Shown here: positions 11,396-22,869 of the stretch, piece after piece | Numbering within the stretch: position 1 is the stretch's first letter | How the letters are laid out: every line of letters starts with the position of its first letter | Assembly (NCBI GenBank): GCA_016271365.2 | Contig: JADMNL010000023.1 | Coordinates: 606,332,501-606,396,500 of the forward strand | DNA: 64,000 nt | DNA from: Neoceratodus forsteri | Taxonomy: Eukaryota > Chordata > Ceratodontiformes > Ceratodontidae | Direction of reading: 5' to 3' | Position numbers and translations under genes: made by a program | Notes under the pieces: generated by a model | What the model was told of the DNA's origin: nothing | Seen by the model: the letters and a program-made list of their open reading frames with translations, nothing else | Database searches by the model: none

Positions 11396-12889
11396 TGTAA
11401 TTATGGCCAAATAATTACACTTTTCTACTTGTTTTGTAAACAATCAGTACCTAGAAATTCTTACCCATTCTATAAATATGCATAAGCTACTGTAAGTGTT
11501 ACAACTTTTTTGTGTATTTTAATGCTTTATTTATTTTGTTTACTTTCTTTTCTCCCATTTCTCTCCAACTTACCCCTTCTCTTCATACCTTTGCAGACTA
11601 TACCAGCCCTGACAGTCCAGTGTTCCATGGTTTGATCTCATTGCAAGACTCACTTAATTTGTAATGTTTGAGACATAGAATGATAATAAGCAGCAGTGGC
11701 GGTGGTGGTGGTGGTGGGGGTGAGTATTGCTCATGGAGACAACTTGAGTTGGTTCAGCTGACAGAACCCTTTTCCATTTTCTTGTTCTTCCTCACTGATG
11801 TTGACACATACAGGCAAGCGGTTCCCTAGTGAATTTGATGTGTGATCTGTCCACAGCTCTCCTGAGATGCACACACATAATGATCCAAGGCAGTAATTGA
11901 CTCTGGTGCAGGGTCTGATACAAGAGTAGGACACTGCACTCCTCCAACGTGGACTTTACTTGCAGTGTTTTCATCCCTGGCAATTCAAGAACAGAAATCC
12001 AGGTCCACAGCAAGAACCAGACTGTCTGAATGATAGTACAGTGCAATGCACTTTATTTCTTGGACATCAATTGGCCCATATTAATGCTTTATTAATGCTT
12101 CTTACATGGTACTGTACAGCCACAGAAACAATATTCATTTTTTACATATCACATCAGTGAATGTTAAAGAGATGAGCAGTTGCTTGCCAACTTTTATGTT
12201 CCTGGGCAAAAGTATGGTCATCTGTTTAAGGAGCTGTCAAACACTGTGATTCGACAAAGATGTGCCTAAACCAAATGAAAAAGGCCACTCAGTGACATAT
12301 GGGGCCACAGATAAAGGCAGGGTTAAACTGGGCAAGATCCCACAGGAACTCAGAAACAACTGTATGAGAGTTCCAGCCCTCTGTCTGCTTTGTCCATTGA
12401 TTACTATGAGAGAGTTCTGCCACTTAGAAATCTACAGTAGATGTGACAGTTCCCCACCTAATCATTTCCAATTTAACCACTGGATAAAGGTAATAATCCA
12501 GAAAACTTGGAAATCCCTGCACTCATAGCACTGAAAAGCAAGCATACAATGCACTTCAGGAAAACAGCACTGCTTGTTGCTTGTGGAATAATAAAGGATT
12601 TATGCACTGAGCCTATAAGCCTGAGTAAGTGTATTTTGTGGTGCTTACAAGTACTGGGATTCTGCAGTTTAATAGACATGTTTACCATTGTTAATGTATA
12701 CTGCTGCTACTGCACCAATACAATTAACACTAGAATATTTTCTACTTGTACCATATAAGTGTATGGAAAGGATTATTAAGAGACCAATAACATCTTAACT
12801 TTGTTTAAGTAGAAATTATTTTTTATTTCAGTACGGGTAGTGGGTTTCTCACCTTCTGAAATGGGAAGGAATTAAAGGATTACCTATGG
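11396..12889. other. Unassigned sequence with a short GGT microsatellite
   Basis: No exon or known family was recognised. A (GGT)n-like run lies at 11695-11720. The rest reads as unique intron sequence, with short open frames lacking motifs. Confidence 0.4.
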
Positions 12890-13375
12890 AATCCTGAAAC
12901 TCAGTGTCCCGAACCCCAGAAGACTGACTTCAGGATACTGAATCTCAAAATCCCGACAGGCAGTTAGATGTAATGTAGGGGCTTCCACCCACACCACTCA
13001 CATGGGGGCTCTGCCCCCACGCAGCCCCTGTAACCTAAATAACCAACTCCAAGGGGAGTGGACTTCAGAGTCAAAAAATAAGGCACGGGGGTGAAATTGT
13101 GTTTCACCAAATGGTAGCAGGGCACAGAACCCAGGTCTACCAGACCATGCTGGCTGAGTTGCTTGTAGCTTAGCCCTCTATGCTATGGGGAGCAGTTCAG
13201 CCAGCTTCCACATCCTCCTGTGTATTGTGCTGCCTGAGAAGGGGTAAGGTAGTTGTTCATCACATCTGCCACCAGCACCTGTTGGCATTACCTTCTTCTT
13301 TGTCAGGCTTCCTCCATGTTGGGATACTAAACTTGGTCCGTGAGTTTCAGGATTCCAAGTTTCAGAATCCTAAAT
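12890..13375. mobile_element. Unclassified element with inverted ends
   Basis: The left end near 12890 reads 'ggaatcctgaaactcagtg'. The right end, read on the minus strand from about 13372, gives 'ggattctgaaacttgg' and then 'ggaatcctgaaactcac'. These are terminal inverted repeats with a duplicated motif. Inside are a 'gggggctctgcccccac' block and a tRNA-like segment on the minus strand ('acccaggtctaccagacc'). No transposase is present, so it looks non-autonomous. A related block lies at 43255-43540. Confidence 0.55.
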
Positions 13376-13689
13376 ATACATGAGTTAAACATTTGGCAGC
13401 TCATGCCAACAGGCAGACACAGTGCCTTTGTTAATAAGCTGGTTTGACCAGCAAGTTTGCCCACCAATAATACTGCTACTGCTACAACTTACAGAAATGA
13501 ATGCAAATAATACAAAATCACACAATGATGCATAGCATCATGGGATACACAGTAGCAGGAAACCACCATGAAAATGTAGGCAGGCTCTGCTTAAATGAGA
13601 ATGCATGGTTGCAAATAGCCTTGCAGTTATCCTTTTCCCAAAACAGCCTCACTGTTGCAAACTCTGCATAGTTATGCATAGAGAGCTTA

Positions 13690-13905
13690 GACATTTTGAT
13701 ATAATGCTTTTGTAATTTTATATATTCTAACGACTTGTACATTATATGTAAGATGTATGTGCTAACAATTTGTATACCATATTACCTGTTTTGAAGATAT
13801 ATGTCCTTTGTGTATTTTACATAATCTGAGTCAAGTTTGTAAAAGGGCCATCTGGCCCAGTGCTGTTTACCTGGTGAACAAATTCTAAATAAATAAATAA
13901 AATGA
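13690..13905 (+). repeat. LINE/SINE 3' tail with AAATAAATAAATAAA end
   Basis: The end reads 'gtttacctggtgaac' followed by 'aaattctaaataaataaata'. It shares the 'TTACCTGGT..AAC..(AAAT)n' terminus with the SINEs at 11.3, 44.15 and 49.3 kb. The upstream part, AT-rich with 'ttgtaaaagggcc', is not clearly assignable. Confidence 0.5.
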
Positions 13906-16217
13906 GAAAACATGTGACCTGCAAAGCTGCAAATCTTCCAGTACCCAGATCCATTTGAGAGGGTCTCAAGAAGCTAAGAATTCTGGTGTTATCTTAGTGA
14001 ATTTGATATATATATTGTACAATAATGGACTTTATATCAGTCATAAACTCATACCTGAGTTGGAGAATGCTGTTATTTTACACAGTAGATTCAAACCCAA
14101 ATGTTGGTGGTTGTAAGAGTTTGGACACATTTTTAGAGATAAAGGGCTGATTCAAGCAATCTAACTTTTAAGCACGCTACGCATTCTTTAGTGGACAACA
14201 CATGCAGGAAGGTGCTGAATTTGAAAATGTCAGTTTGTGCAAAAGTAGGGCCATCTTGTATTGAACAATGTGAACAAATAATAGAAAGCATTACACAATG
14301 GGGTTAGGATATAAAGTGATAAAGCACATATTAAAATAGTATTTTGGGCATGGTGCTTCAAATGAAAATACATGATTTTCCATAATTTGCAATCATTTAT
14401 CTTCATTTGGAATATGATGTGTGTTGCATTTGGAACATCCATGCAGTGCAATACAATAAGGTAATATGTGCAGTGCAATGAGTCACGGCAAACTCACCCA
14501 CACTGTAAACATCAAATACTGCATGGGTTTTATTTTCCAGAGTTATGAATGGCATGTCTGACATCATGAGTGGTTACAAAATGGAGCCACATGAGTGCAG
14601 CCAGGCATGTCCACTCATAATGAGACCATCTGGTTCTGGTCCACGAGATAGTAAATATGATGCAAAGACTCTTTAAACTCCCAGTCATGGGGAATTTCAC
14701 TTTAATTGATTTTTGCCTTTGTGAAGCAGGATCCTAGGTTTGATTCCCAGCAAGGTCTTGTGGCTGCTCAAATACAGTGATAACAGGCATAACAGTATTG
14801 TGACTCAACCACCATGAAAGAGGGAGGCACAGAACTGGCCTGCTTGCACAGACCATGTTCACTGAGAGCAGTGGCTTGCTAGTGTCAATGACAAAAGGCG
14901 GGTGTTTGTTTACAATCCCACTCCAGCAGACACTGAACTAGCAAAGAAGGAAGAAAATGTGAAGAAGGCAGGAGAAATTTTTGAAATATATTTTGTGAAG
15001 GCATGTGGTTGAGACAAAAGTGGCTGGATTGGGAAACTTTTGGGCAAGGAGATACTGCCTCCTGAAAACATTAGCTATAAGTTCTAAGGAATGCCATTTA
15101 CCCAATCAAATAGCAGTCTGACATGGTGAATGTAAACACGAGCAATGGAGATACTATAACTACAGAAAATATTGTTGAAGTGCTACAGTACACTGCTAGT
15201 AACACTAACACAGGTTATTTAGTGCACTCATTTGGCGAGTCCTGTCACTATTTAAAGTTGGCACACATTGTAAAGTGTGTTGGCATTGACCTGGTATGTT
15301 GCTCTTAGTGCTGTGCAGATGCTGAGTAAGATGTTGGTATTATTTTGTGTTACTCAATTAGTTAATTAATCAGTTTTGCCAAGCTTTACACCATCTTTTA
15401 ATTTTTACCTTCCAGGGTCCCAGTCCTGAGTTTTTGTTTGAATCTTCATTAGCTCGTATGTGGACAGCATGCTGTGCATCTCTGATTTGGGAAACCGGCA
15501 CCACATTGTGTAGTTGAAACTAAACAACTGTAGCCAGCTGCCAATGTCTAGAATAATGAAAACAAGGCAGAAGACAGAAATATGAAAAGCCAGATGGCTC
15601 TAAAATTGCTGAGTGTCTTTTATCTTGGTTAGCAGCTCATTTATTTGATCAGCCTAATACAGTACAATATATTTCACTTCACAACTCATATTCATAATCT
15701 GAGCCACTATGTACATTTCATTCAGTCATTTTAATGTGAAAACATCTAGATGACAAGCAGCCCTACTAGTTCTCAAGCTGGTGATGCTACAACCCAGCTG
15801 ATTTAAGCAACCTATTCCAATGGCAAGAAGAGAAGTAAAGCAAGATTATAATGACTTCTTGTAAAATAACTCCACTAACTTTGCTTTTTTTCTTTAGATA
15901 ATTCCTAAAGAAGACCTTGGGTGAAACGTTGAATCTAACTCTGTTTTTTATTTTCAGTATGCATTTAATATTACCATTGTGTTTTGCTTTCAGATCACAT
16001 GCTGACACAGCACCTTGTTTTCTTGTAAAACACAGCAGCTTAGTCATCCACAAATCTAGTCCTTTTATAGAAGGTTCTGGATCTCGTGAAACACAGCATG
16101 CTGTTTTCTGTTCCTTTACACATAGGAAGTTAGATTTTGAAACATTAAAACATGGATATTGTGTGTGTGCTTATAGATTCCGTTTTATTTTCAACATTTT
16201 AAAGGATAAATTCCATT
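13906..16217. other. Unassigned intron-like sequence
   Basis: No coding signal seen. A tRNA-like B-box ('ggtttgattcccagc', near 14733) may mark a decayed SINE, but no matching A-box or tail could be placed. Confidence 0.35.
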
Positions 16218-16400
16218 CAGTGATCCTCCTTTATCTGTGCTCCTTTATCCATCACCCTTGGTTAATGCTAGTGTGAGCTCCTGTCCCCTTTTCCAGAAAT
16301 ATTTTCTCCTCCTTAACTGCCACCGTCTATTATCCACCACCCTCTTTATCCAGTGACATTTAGGATGTGCAGAGGTTGGCAGATAAAAGAGAGAGCACTG
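16218..16400. mobile_element. Tigger/pogo-like MITE (terminal inverted repeats CAGTG..)
   Basis: The left end 'cagtgatcctcctttatc' pairs with the right end, which read on the minus strand is 'cagtgctctctcttttatc'. Length is about 183 bp with no coding capacity. Short CAG-starting inverted ends and a 'ctttatcc' motif resemble pogo/Tigger-derived MITEs. The TA target duplication is not clear, so the class is tentative. Confidence 0.45.
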
Positions 16401-18089
16401 TATTTAAACTCTTTATTTTAAATATTCAATAATTCAGTTAGTATTTGTGGAAGAAAAGAGACTGATGCCAATGGAAATGAATAAGTTCTCTTCCACAGGT
16501 CAGGTACAGTACAGGCAGTCATTGCTTGCAAGTACCTCACCACTGGACGGAAAGGGTCACTTGTTCTACCTGAGAGAGTACACTAGTCTTCAAGCATGTT
16601 TAACTCAGAGCCCTTTTGACGAAAAACAGGGCCACATCCAGGAATCCAAAGAGAGGTATGCACAGGCCTGGTTGGAGTGGGGGGCAGGGTCTTGAGCAAT
16701 GTTTTCTGAGAGAAAAGGTTTGTTTGAGAAAAGAGGACATGTCCCTAGGTCTCCTGGTGGGTCTAATGCTGAACAGGGGTCAACTTTGGCACATTTGTTT
16801 GAATAACATGGGATGATTTTGTGATGTGTCCTACTGCTCACAGACTCTGGGGAGTCTAAAACCCTGATTTCAGTCATGACCTAAACCAAGACTGTAGCCC
16901 AGGCTTTCCAAAAGGTATGGCAAGGCAATTGTATTTGTTTGGCACCTTAGCTAATGGATTAGGTGCCTTACAACACTAGAAGACAATAAAATAATTCCAC
17001 AATGATAATAAATGAGCAATACATGACACTTTCATCTGAGTAGGCATGGCACAAACATTTTTTCAGGAGATTTTAAAGGCATCCACACTTCAAGCAGAAT
17101 GAATACTCACAGAGTGTGTGTTCCATAACATTGGGGCTGCAACCTAAAGGCCCTATTGCCAGACTGCTTAAGGTGAGAGTTGGGGACCAGGAGCAAGTCT
17201 GTATACATGGAGTGGAGTGGAAGGGTCGAGGTGTAGGACAACAGGAGATCTTTCCAGTACAAGGGCCCAAGGTAAGGGCTTGTGCTTTTGTACTGAGCCG
17301 TAAGCCCAAGGACTTTCTTCTCACAGTAAAATACTAAATTGCACTGCTGTGTGTTACTGATAAGGATTCATATCTGTGCCTTAAAAATCTATTTTAAGGA
17401 CCTAAAGTTTATTGTTTCCTTTTGGTATATGTATAATGAAAATGAAATAATGACTAAGAATAAGTAGTTTCACATGTAAAGAAAAGTTGTTCCATTTTTG
17501 TAAATTGCAGTGTCACAGCCTGTGTAAGTAAAAAATGTTTAAACATAATGGGAAATGAGCTTCAGTGCAGCTTAATGTCGTGAGTGCTGCTTCTTCCTGT
17601 ATGCTGTATGACTTGTCATTTCATACTTTCTTCTCTTGTAAAACACAGAAGACACGAATATCATTATTCTCATAATACATTCCATGTAGATTTCCGATAC
17701 AGACATTGATCAATACAGTTTTCCTATTTATCTGTAGTATCACCATTTATTAGTAAACCCTTTATTTCATATATAAAATCTGCTATATAAAAATAGCATG
17801 AAACATATTCACTGGTATGTTCACATGTTGCTACTGGACAGGCTCTAAGAGCTGGTGAAGTTGGATTTCATTTGGGCTCAGTGTTAGTTGCATGTTATAG
17901 TTTGTCACTAGATGTGCCACCATTTCAAGATTAGGCAAAGTGAAAACAAAGCTAATATAGTGAAGTAGCAATTTAAAAGCTGTAGCCACAGTTATGCTTT
18001 TTAGTGTTCTCCTCCAAGAACACCTAAACAACCATTTGGCAGTACACTATTCCAAAATCCTGCTTCATAGACAGGTAAGGAAGGGCTGT
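16401..18089. other. Unassigned intron-like sequence
   Basis: Overlapping open frames at 16447-16877 on both strands and at 17073-17337 show no recognisable domain. No repeat family was identified by eye. Confidence 0.35.
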
Positions 18090-18670
18090 TGTTTACAGAT
18101 GCCAAAACAGCATTTATATAATTAATATAAATGCAGTTTTATAGCATTAAAATTTATAAACAGCCTTCTTACTTTAAAAACCTGCCCTGTCTGATCCCTA
18201 AACTGGCCGCTGAGTGTGCACTGTAATTACATCATTGAAGCGAGAGGGTTTACCTGTGCCGAATCCACAACACTGTTGTCGATGTTCAGCATAGCGAGAT
18301 CCCCAATGTTGACAAGCCGAAATTTCACCTGTCAGACATTGGTGTATTTTCTATTGGGGCTGCGACCAACACCCATGTAGGGCTGTGACCCCTACTCTTC
18401 TATTGATTACTAACTGCGAGTCAGAGTTGTCTTGAATGGGGGCAAAGTCAGTGAAAGGGCAAAATTTCACCCTTGATCCCCACAGTGAATCTCAAAACCT
18501 GTTGAGATTGTCGCTGTGAGGATTTCGCTGTCTACGCTTTCACTGTGTGGTCAGTCTACTGAGCAAGAGGCAAAGAGCTCTGTTGCACCCTACAGTGCTA
18601 AACTTGCACTTTGTATGAACCCTTTATAACATAAGTTGTCACCCAAATAATTAAAATCATGACTTAAACC
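18090..18670 (-). mobile_element. Hairpin-ended repeat, copy 1, with an about 320-bp insertion
   Basis: Read on the minus strand, this matches 22600-22860 in order: 'tcatgattttaattatttgg', 'catacaaagtgcaagttt', then the region before the hairpin around 18101-18140 ('gcatttatataattaatata' followed by 'aatgcagtttt'). Compared with copy 2 it carries an extra segment at about 18248-18570. That insert is flanked by 'gcgagagg' (18240-18247) and 'gcaagagg' (18563-18570), consistent with an 8-bp target duplication, and it has loosely inverted arms. No coding capacity. Confidence 0.65.
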
Positions 18671-19384
18671 TTTTTGTCAACCCTTTTGCATCATATTATG
18701 TTTTAGGTAAAACCTCACATTTTATGATGCTTACTGTCTCTAAAATTAATTGATGTTGCTGGTTATTTTATCTGCCTCCTTGCTTATTAGAACCAAAATG
18801 CACGGTAATGTAGCGCTATGACCAGCTTTGTTTTGGTTCAAATCATTGAACTACTCTTAATGAAACATTAGAACCACCCTCAAATAGTGTAGCCACTCAT
18901 GATACAATAGTCCCCTACTCCCACTACATAATGAGTGGCTAGATTGTGTTGTAGGTGTTCCTGAGTTCAGGAAAGATGCAGTAGGAGCTGGTCAATAAAT
19001 GTAAACAAACATGTTTTAGGCGTGGTAACACCAGTATGGTGGGCAGTCCAGTTTTTACTTTTAAAAGAAAAAAGGATCTGAATCCAACTACCAGTGTCAT
19101 CAATAGTCTCTATGGAATGTAAACATCATAAAATGTGTTTATTGCTCGCTTGCGCCGCATGCGCAAGGAACGCTTTTGGGAGAGTAGCACACTTGAGGTG
19201 TGCCTTTCCCACCCAATGCACTGCTCCCTGAGCAGGCGGCGGTGGTCCTGCACCAATGTGTGCAGGAGCTCAGTATGACAGTGGTGTTCCTCTGTTTGCG
19301 GAGAGCACCGCCATACTCAGCGCTTCGTGGTCATCATGCGCTGCCTCCCCCTGGCCACGCCACCCCCTGGCAAAGCTTTTGGTG

Positions 19385-19612
19385 CCATGCTGGGAGCCCA
19401 CCCCAGTGTGGCAAATGTTGTTTGCCAACGGGGTGCCCAATCCCCGTCAGCTCCATGGCCCCCAAGCTGTCCTGCTGCCATGCTGGGAGCCCACCCCAGC
19501 GTGGCAAACAGTGGTTTAGTTTGCCGACAGGTGCCCAATCCCCGTTGGCTCCTCGCCCCCCAGCTATCTTCTGCCATGCTGGGAGCCCACCCCAGCGTGG
19601 CAAATGTACCAC
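19385..19612 (+). repeat. About 93-bp subrepeat, three units
   Basis: 'catgctgggagcccacccca' recurs three times at intervals of about 93 bp, each time followed by 'gtggcaaa'. The first two units also share 'gtgcccaatccccg'. One related unit is present on the minus strand at about 45380-45410. Confidence 0.85.
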
Positions 19613-19867
19613 ATCGTCTTTTTATTTTTTAAACTGTAAACAAAACGGTTCCTGCCGCGCTGCCTCCCAGCTCCCTCCCACAACCTGCACCCACCCACTG
19701 CACACCCAGCCTTCCACACCCCTCACCCATACTTACCTCCGGACTTCTGGCGCATGATCTTCGGTGGACCGGGAACACGCCTGCACTCTTCAAAGCCGAC
19801 CGCGAACTGAGGAAATGCCGGTAAGCTGTATAATAGGCTACATAGGGGTGTTTCAGCTTTATTGCAT

Positions 19868-20098
19868 ATCTCAGGTATTTTTGGAATTTTGCACCACCAA
19901 CATGGTTTTGGGACTTTTCATGAATGATGTCACTGGCATGGCGTTGAGCTTGGTTCAAGGGTGATTTGCAGGCACCGCGCAGTCACTGCACAAAATCACC
20001 CTTCAGCCTTGAATAACACCATGACAGTGACATCATTCATGAGAAGGGGTCCTAAACCTATGTTGAAAATTTGGCAAAATTTCTTAAAAATGACTGTT
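19868..20098. repeat. Long inverted repeat (about 100-bp arms)
   Basis: The left arm around 19915 'ttttcatgaatgatgtcact' pairs with the right arm around 20025 'agtgacatcattcatgagaa'. Flanking sequence ('caagggtgattt' with 'aaatcaccctt') extends the stem inward, and 'tttggaattttg' with its partner extends it outward. The loop is around 19965-19995. The equivalent palindrome in the second copy is at 44780-44985. Confidence 0.8.
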
Positions 20099-20860
20099 TT
20101 ACGAGCGCATGCTAGTAGTTCCTACGCAGGCTCATAAGTTCGCCGAATTTTCAATATTTTCACCCAGATTTTCAACATTGCCATTTTATCACACCTTCTT
20201 ATGAGTTGTACAGCTGTCATTTTTCACACCTCACCCAAAATGTGTCTCCGCCCATGTAGCGGCAATGGTGCAGTCGGTGTACTAAATCAATGTATGGAAC
20301 ACATTAAGAAAATCACAGTGACACTATTCATGAGCAGAGGTCTTAAATGGCTATGTTGAAAATTTGGTGAAAAATTCTAAAATGACTGTTTTAATGAAGC
20401 GTATGCTATGCAGTTCCTATGCACACTGTGAAGTTTGCAAAATTTTCAATATTTTCACCCAGATTTTCAACATTGCCATTTTACCACACCTCCTTATGAG
20501 CAGTACAGCTGTCATTTTTCACATCCTGCCCAAAATGTCTTTCCGTCAATGTAGTGTACAATGGCGCAGTCGGTGTGCTAAATCAATTTATGGGACACAG
20601 TAAGAAAATCACAGTGACACTGTTCATTAGCAGAGGTTTTAAATGGCAATGTTGAAAATTAGGTAAAAAATCCTACAAATGACTGTTTTATGAGCGTGCA
20701 TTGCACAGTTCCCACGCAATCGTAGGTTTGCAAATTTTCAATATTTCCACTCCAGATTTTCAACATTGCCATTTTACCACACTTCCTTATGAGCAGTACA
20801 GCTGTCATTTTCACATCCTGCCCAAACGTGTTTCCCTTATGTAGCGCACAATGGGGTAAC
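20040..20860 (+). repeat. Tandem array of about 293-bp units
   Basis: 'tcaatatttt' followed by 'cacccagattttcaacattg' begins at 20151, 20446 and (slightly diverged) 20738, giving periods of 295 and 292 bp. Between them recur 'gtacagctgtcattttt', 'aatcacagtgacact' and 'atggc..tgttgaaaatt'. A single unit is present on the minus strand at about 44590-44780. Confidence 0.88.
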
Positions 20861-21067
20861 AACAAGGTCATGCTGACAATTTATTGAGCAAATACCAGCA
20901 ATTGCACAGGCATTAGGGTAAAGCACCATACATGCCAAACACCACTGCAAATACCTGCAAGCGAAAGTTCGGCATTGACAAATGCTTGTTTAAACTAGGG
21001 ACACTTTGAGGCCTAAGGGGTTGACAGTGTCCCTTTAACATGTGTATTATTTTGTCAATATGGATGC

Positions 21068-22178
21068 TAGGCTATAAAGGTGGTATTTTGTTTCCATAAA
21101 CACTGAAATTGTCCTTTCTCACATGCACTGTACATGATAGGTTTTGAAATACTTGGTGGTCTAGTGGTTTATGTCTTGAAGAGAACGTATATCGGTCATC
21201 TCCAAATGCAGAGTTAGATGTAATTTTGTTATTTTATTACTATTTTGTTTTTTTAGTCTTGGTAACTGGAAAGGCCCACTAGGCACAAGTGCCTGTTTTC
21301 AGGGTGACCTGGGAGCACTGGGCAGTTAAGTGACTTGCTCAGAGTCACACAGTATGCAAGTGGAGGTTGTGAGAATCAAACCCAGGTCAGGTCTGCTGGA
21401 TGTACCAAACTCCTTCACAGCTCATTACTCTAACCTCTAGGCTATACTTCCATCCATCCTTGTTAAAAATAAATCAGCTCCACTGTCTTTCGCAATGGCA
21501 AATGCTCCCTCACTGGCAGCCAGCCCACACTGACTCAGAGATCATCAAGTTGTGATCTCAACAAGTGCCTGGTGAATTAAATAACACCGGTCCATTGTGT
21601 TGTCCAGAGGAAATACTCTAGTCAAACAATGTTGCACTCTAGCTATAGAGTCCTTATTTTGAGAGCACATGCTGATACAATCCACTCCCATTCTTCTTGG
21701 CTGGTACTACTAAATAATGCACATACCCACCATAAGCACATCATTTAGTAGTGCCAGCCGGGAAGAATGGGAGCAGGTCGGTCAGCATATGCTCTAAAGG
21801 GGAGGACTCTAGCTTGGTGCAATGTTTGTTTGACAAAGAGTGCTTCTGGACACAGTGGTGGACTCTATTGTTAATGGACCAGGCGTTGTTGAGATCACAA
21901 CCGCGGTGGTCATGCGGGCTGGCTGGCTGACTGCTGGGAGTCGCTTGCCACCAAGAAATACAGTGGAACTTTTTTGTTGTTGTTGCACACGTGAATGAAA
22001 TAACAGTTACATCTAACTCTGCATTTGAAGAGGACCAGGAGCATATTCTCATCAGGACTGGACATAACCACAAGAATACCAGGTATTTCAAAACAATTCC
22101 TGTGCAGTGCATTTGAGAAATTACAGTATCGGCAGGTTTATGGAAACAAACATAACACAATCATAGCCTAACGTGTAC
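21068..22178. mobile_element. Large foldback element, arms about 450 bp
   Basis: The two halves are inverted copies around 21722. The centre pairs 'cccattcttcttggctggta' with 'tgccagccgggaagaatggg'. Further out, 'gagttagatgtaa' (about 21200) pairs with 'ttacatctaactc' (about 22005), and 'gttttgaaatacttggt' pairs with 'accaggtatttcaaaac'. The outer ends share 'ttaggctat'. The left arm is interrupted by a SINE at 21243-21460 that the right arm lacks. No transposase is present, so it is probably non-autonomous. Confidence 0.78.
21243..21460 (-). mobile_element. MIR/CORE-like tRNA SINE
   Basis: Reverse-complement copy of the SINE at 43965-44190. Read on the minus strand it has the tRNA-like head 'agcctagaggttagagtaat', a B-box ('ggtttgattctcac'), the MIR-type 'gactctgagcaagtcactta' core, then 'gtgcctagtgggcc' and a 'ttaccaagact' tail. 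It inserted into the left arm of the foldback element. Confidence 0.82.
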
Positions 22179-22179
22179 A

Positions 22180-22356
22180 ATAGAGAATAATGGATGACTA
22201 ATTATCAGTAACAAGCTGGTTAGTTCATCAAGAGGTTCCTATGGCAACCGCTTGAACCTCAAGAGTGCAGCTCGAGAGGTTTAGTTGCCATGGGAATTCT
22301 CGAGATGTACTAATGTAGCTTGTTACCGATCATTAGTCCTCCATTGTTTTTATAGT
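22180..22356. mobile_element. Hairpin MITE, copy 1
   Basis: A 177-bp near-palindrome. 'atggatgactaattatcagt' on the left pairs with 'atcattagtcctccat' on the right, and the inner 'ggttcctatggcaacc' is balanced by 'gtttagttgccatggga'. The ends resemble 'ctataragaataatg'. It shares the internal GGTTGCCATGG-like motif and ends with the hairpins at 24389 and 28543. Confidence 0.7.
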
Positions 22357-22599
22357 GTATGTTGCAAAAATAAGAAATGAAATGAGCTGTGGTAAGATGA
22401 TTGTTGCTTACTTGGGCTTTTTTCTATGATGGGCTTGATCTTGTCGCCGTGGTCACTGCTGAGTAGGGGAAAGATCGCACCACCATTACGCACGATCACG
22501 TTCTAGTTGTCATGCTGCACTAGCAACGTAGCTAGTACAGCATATCAACATTTTAGCAGGGATAGATTTCCATCCATAAGAATGTTTCAACATACACTG

Positions 22600-22860
22600 T
22601 ACACATAATAAGTCATGACCATGATTATCTGGGTGATATTTATGTTACAAAATATTTCATACAAAGTGCAAGTTTCACACTGTAGTGCACAATGGAACTC
22701 TTAGCCTCTCACTCCAATGACATAATTATGCTCTATGTTCAGCAGCCATTTTAGAGATCAAATGGTGAGTTTTTTAAAGTGGGAAGGCAGTTGTTTACAT
22801 TTTATCGCTACAAAACTGCATTTATGTTAATTATATAAATGCAGTTTTGTGTCAATGTAA
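22600..22860 (+). mobile_element. Hairpin-ended repeat, copy 2 (without the insertion)
   Basis: Matches the minus strand of 18090-18670. It ends in a strong hairpin at about 22811-22846 ('aaaactgcatttat' pairing with 'ataaatgcagtttt'). At the place where copy 1 has its insertion, this copy reads through 'agcctctcactccaatgac' without interruption, giving an empty-site comparison. Confidence 0.65.
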
Positions 22861-22869
22861 GCAGCAGCT

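Larger units (their letters stand above)
19130..20870 (+). mobile_element. Unclassified about 1.7 kb repeat (copy 1) with subrepeats and central palindrome
   Basis: Collinear with the minus strand of 44430-45575. Shared modules in order: a GC-rich box with 'cgcatgcgc' (about 19155), a 'catgctgggagcccacccca' module, a CT-rich stretch, 'ggtggaccgggaacacg' with 'ctgcactcttcaaagccga' and a 'gtaagc' donor-like end (19735-19826), a long palindrome (19868-20098), then a module of about 293 bp. Here the first module is repeated three times (starts near 19386, 19479, 19573) and the 293-bp module about 2.7 times. Open frames here, such as 19200-19757 on plus, come from the GC-rich subrepeats and show no domain. 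I do not recognise the family. Confidence 0.65.

Noticed and set aside
19200..19757. 185-codon open frame on plus with overlapping frames on minus
   Set aside because: The frames derive from the GC-rich 93-bp subrepeats, repeat the same peptide three times and exist on both strands.
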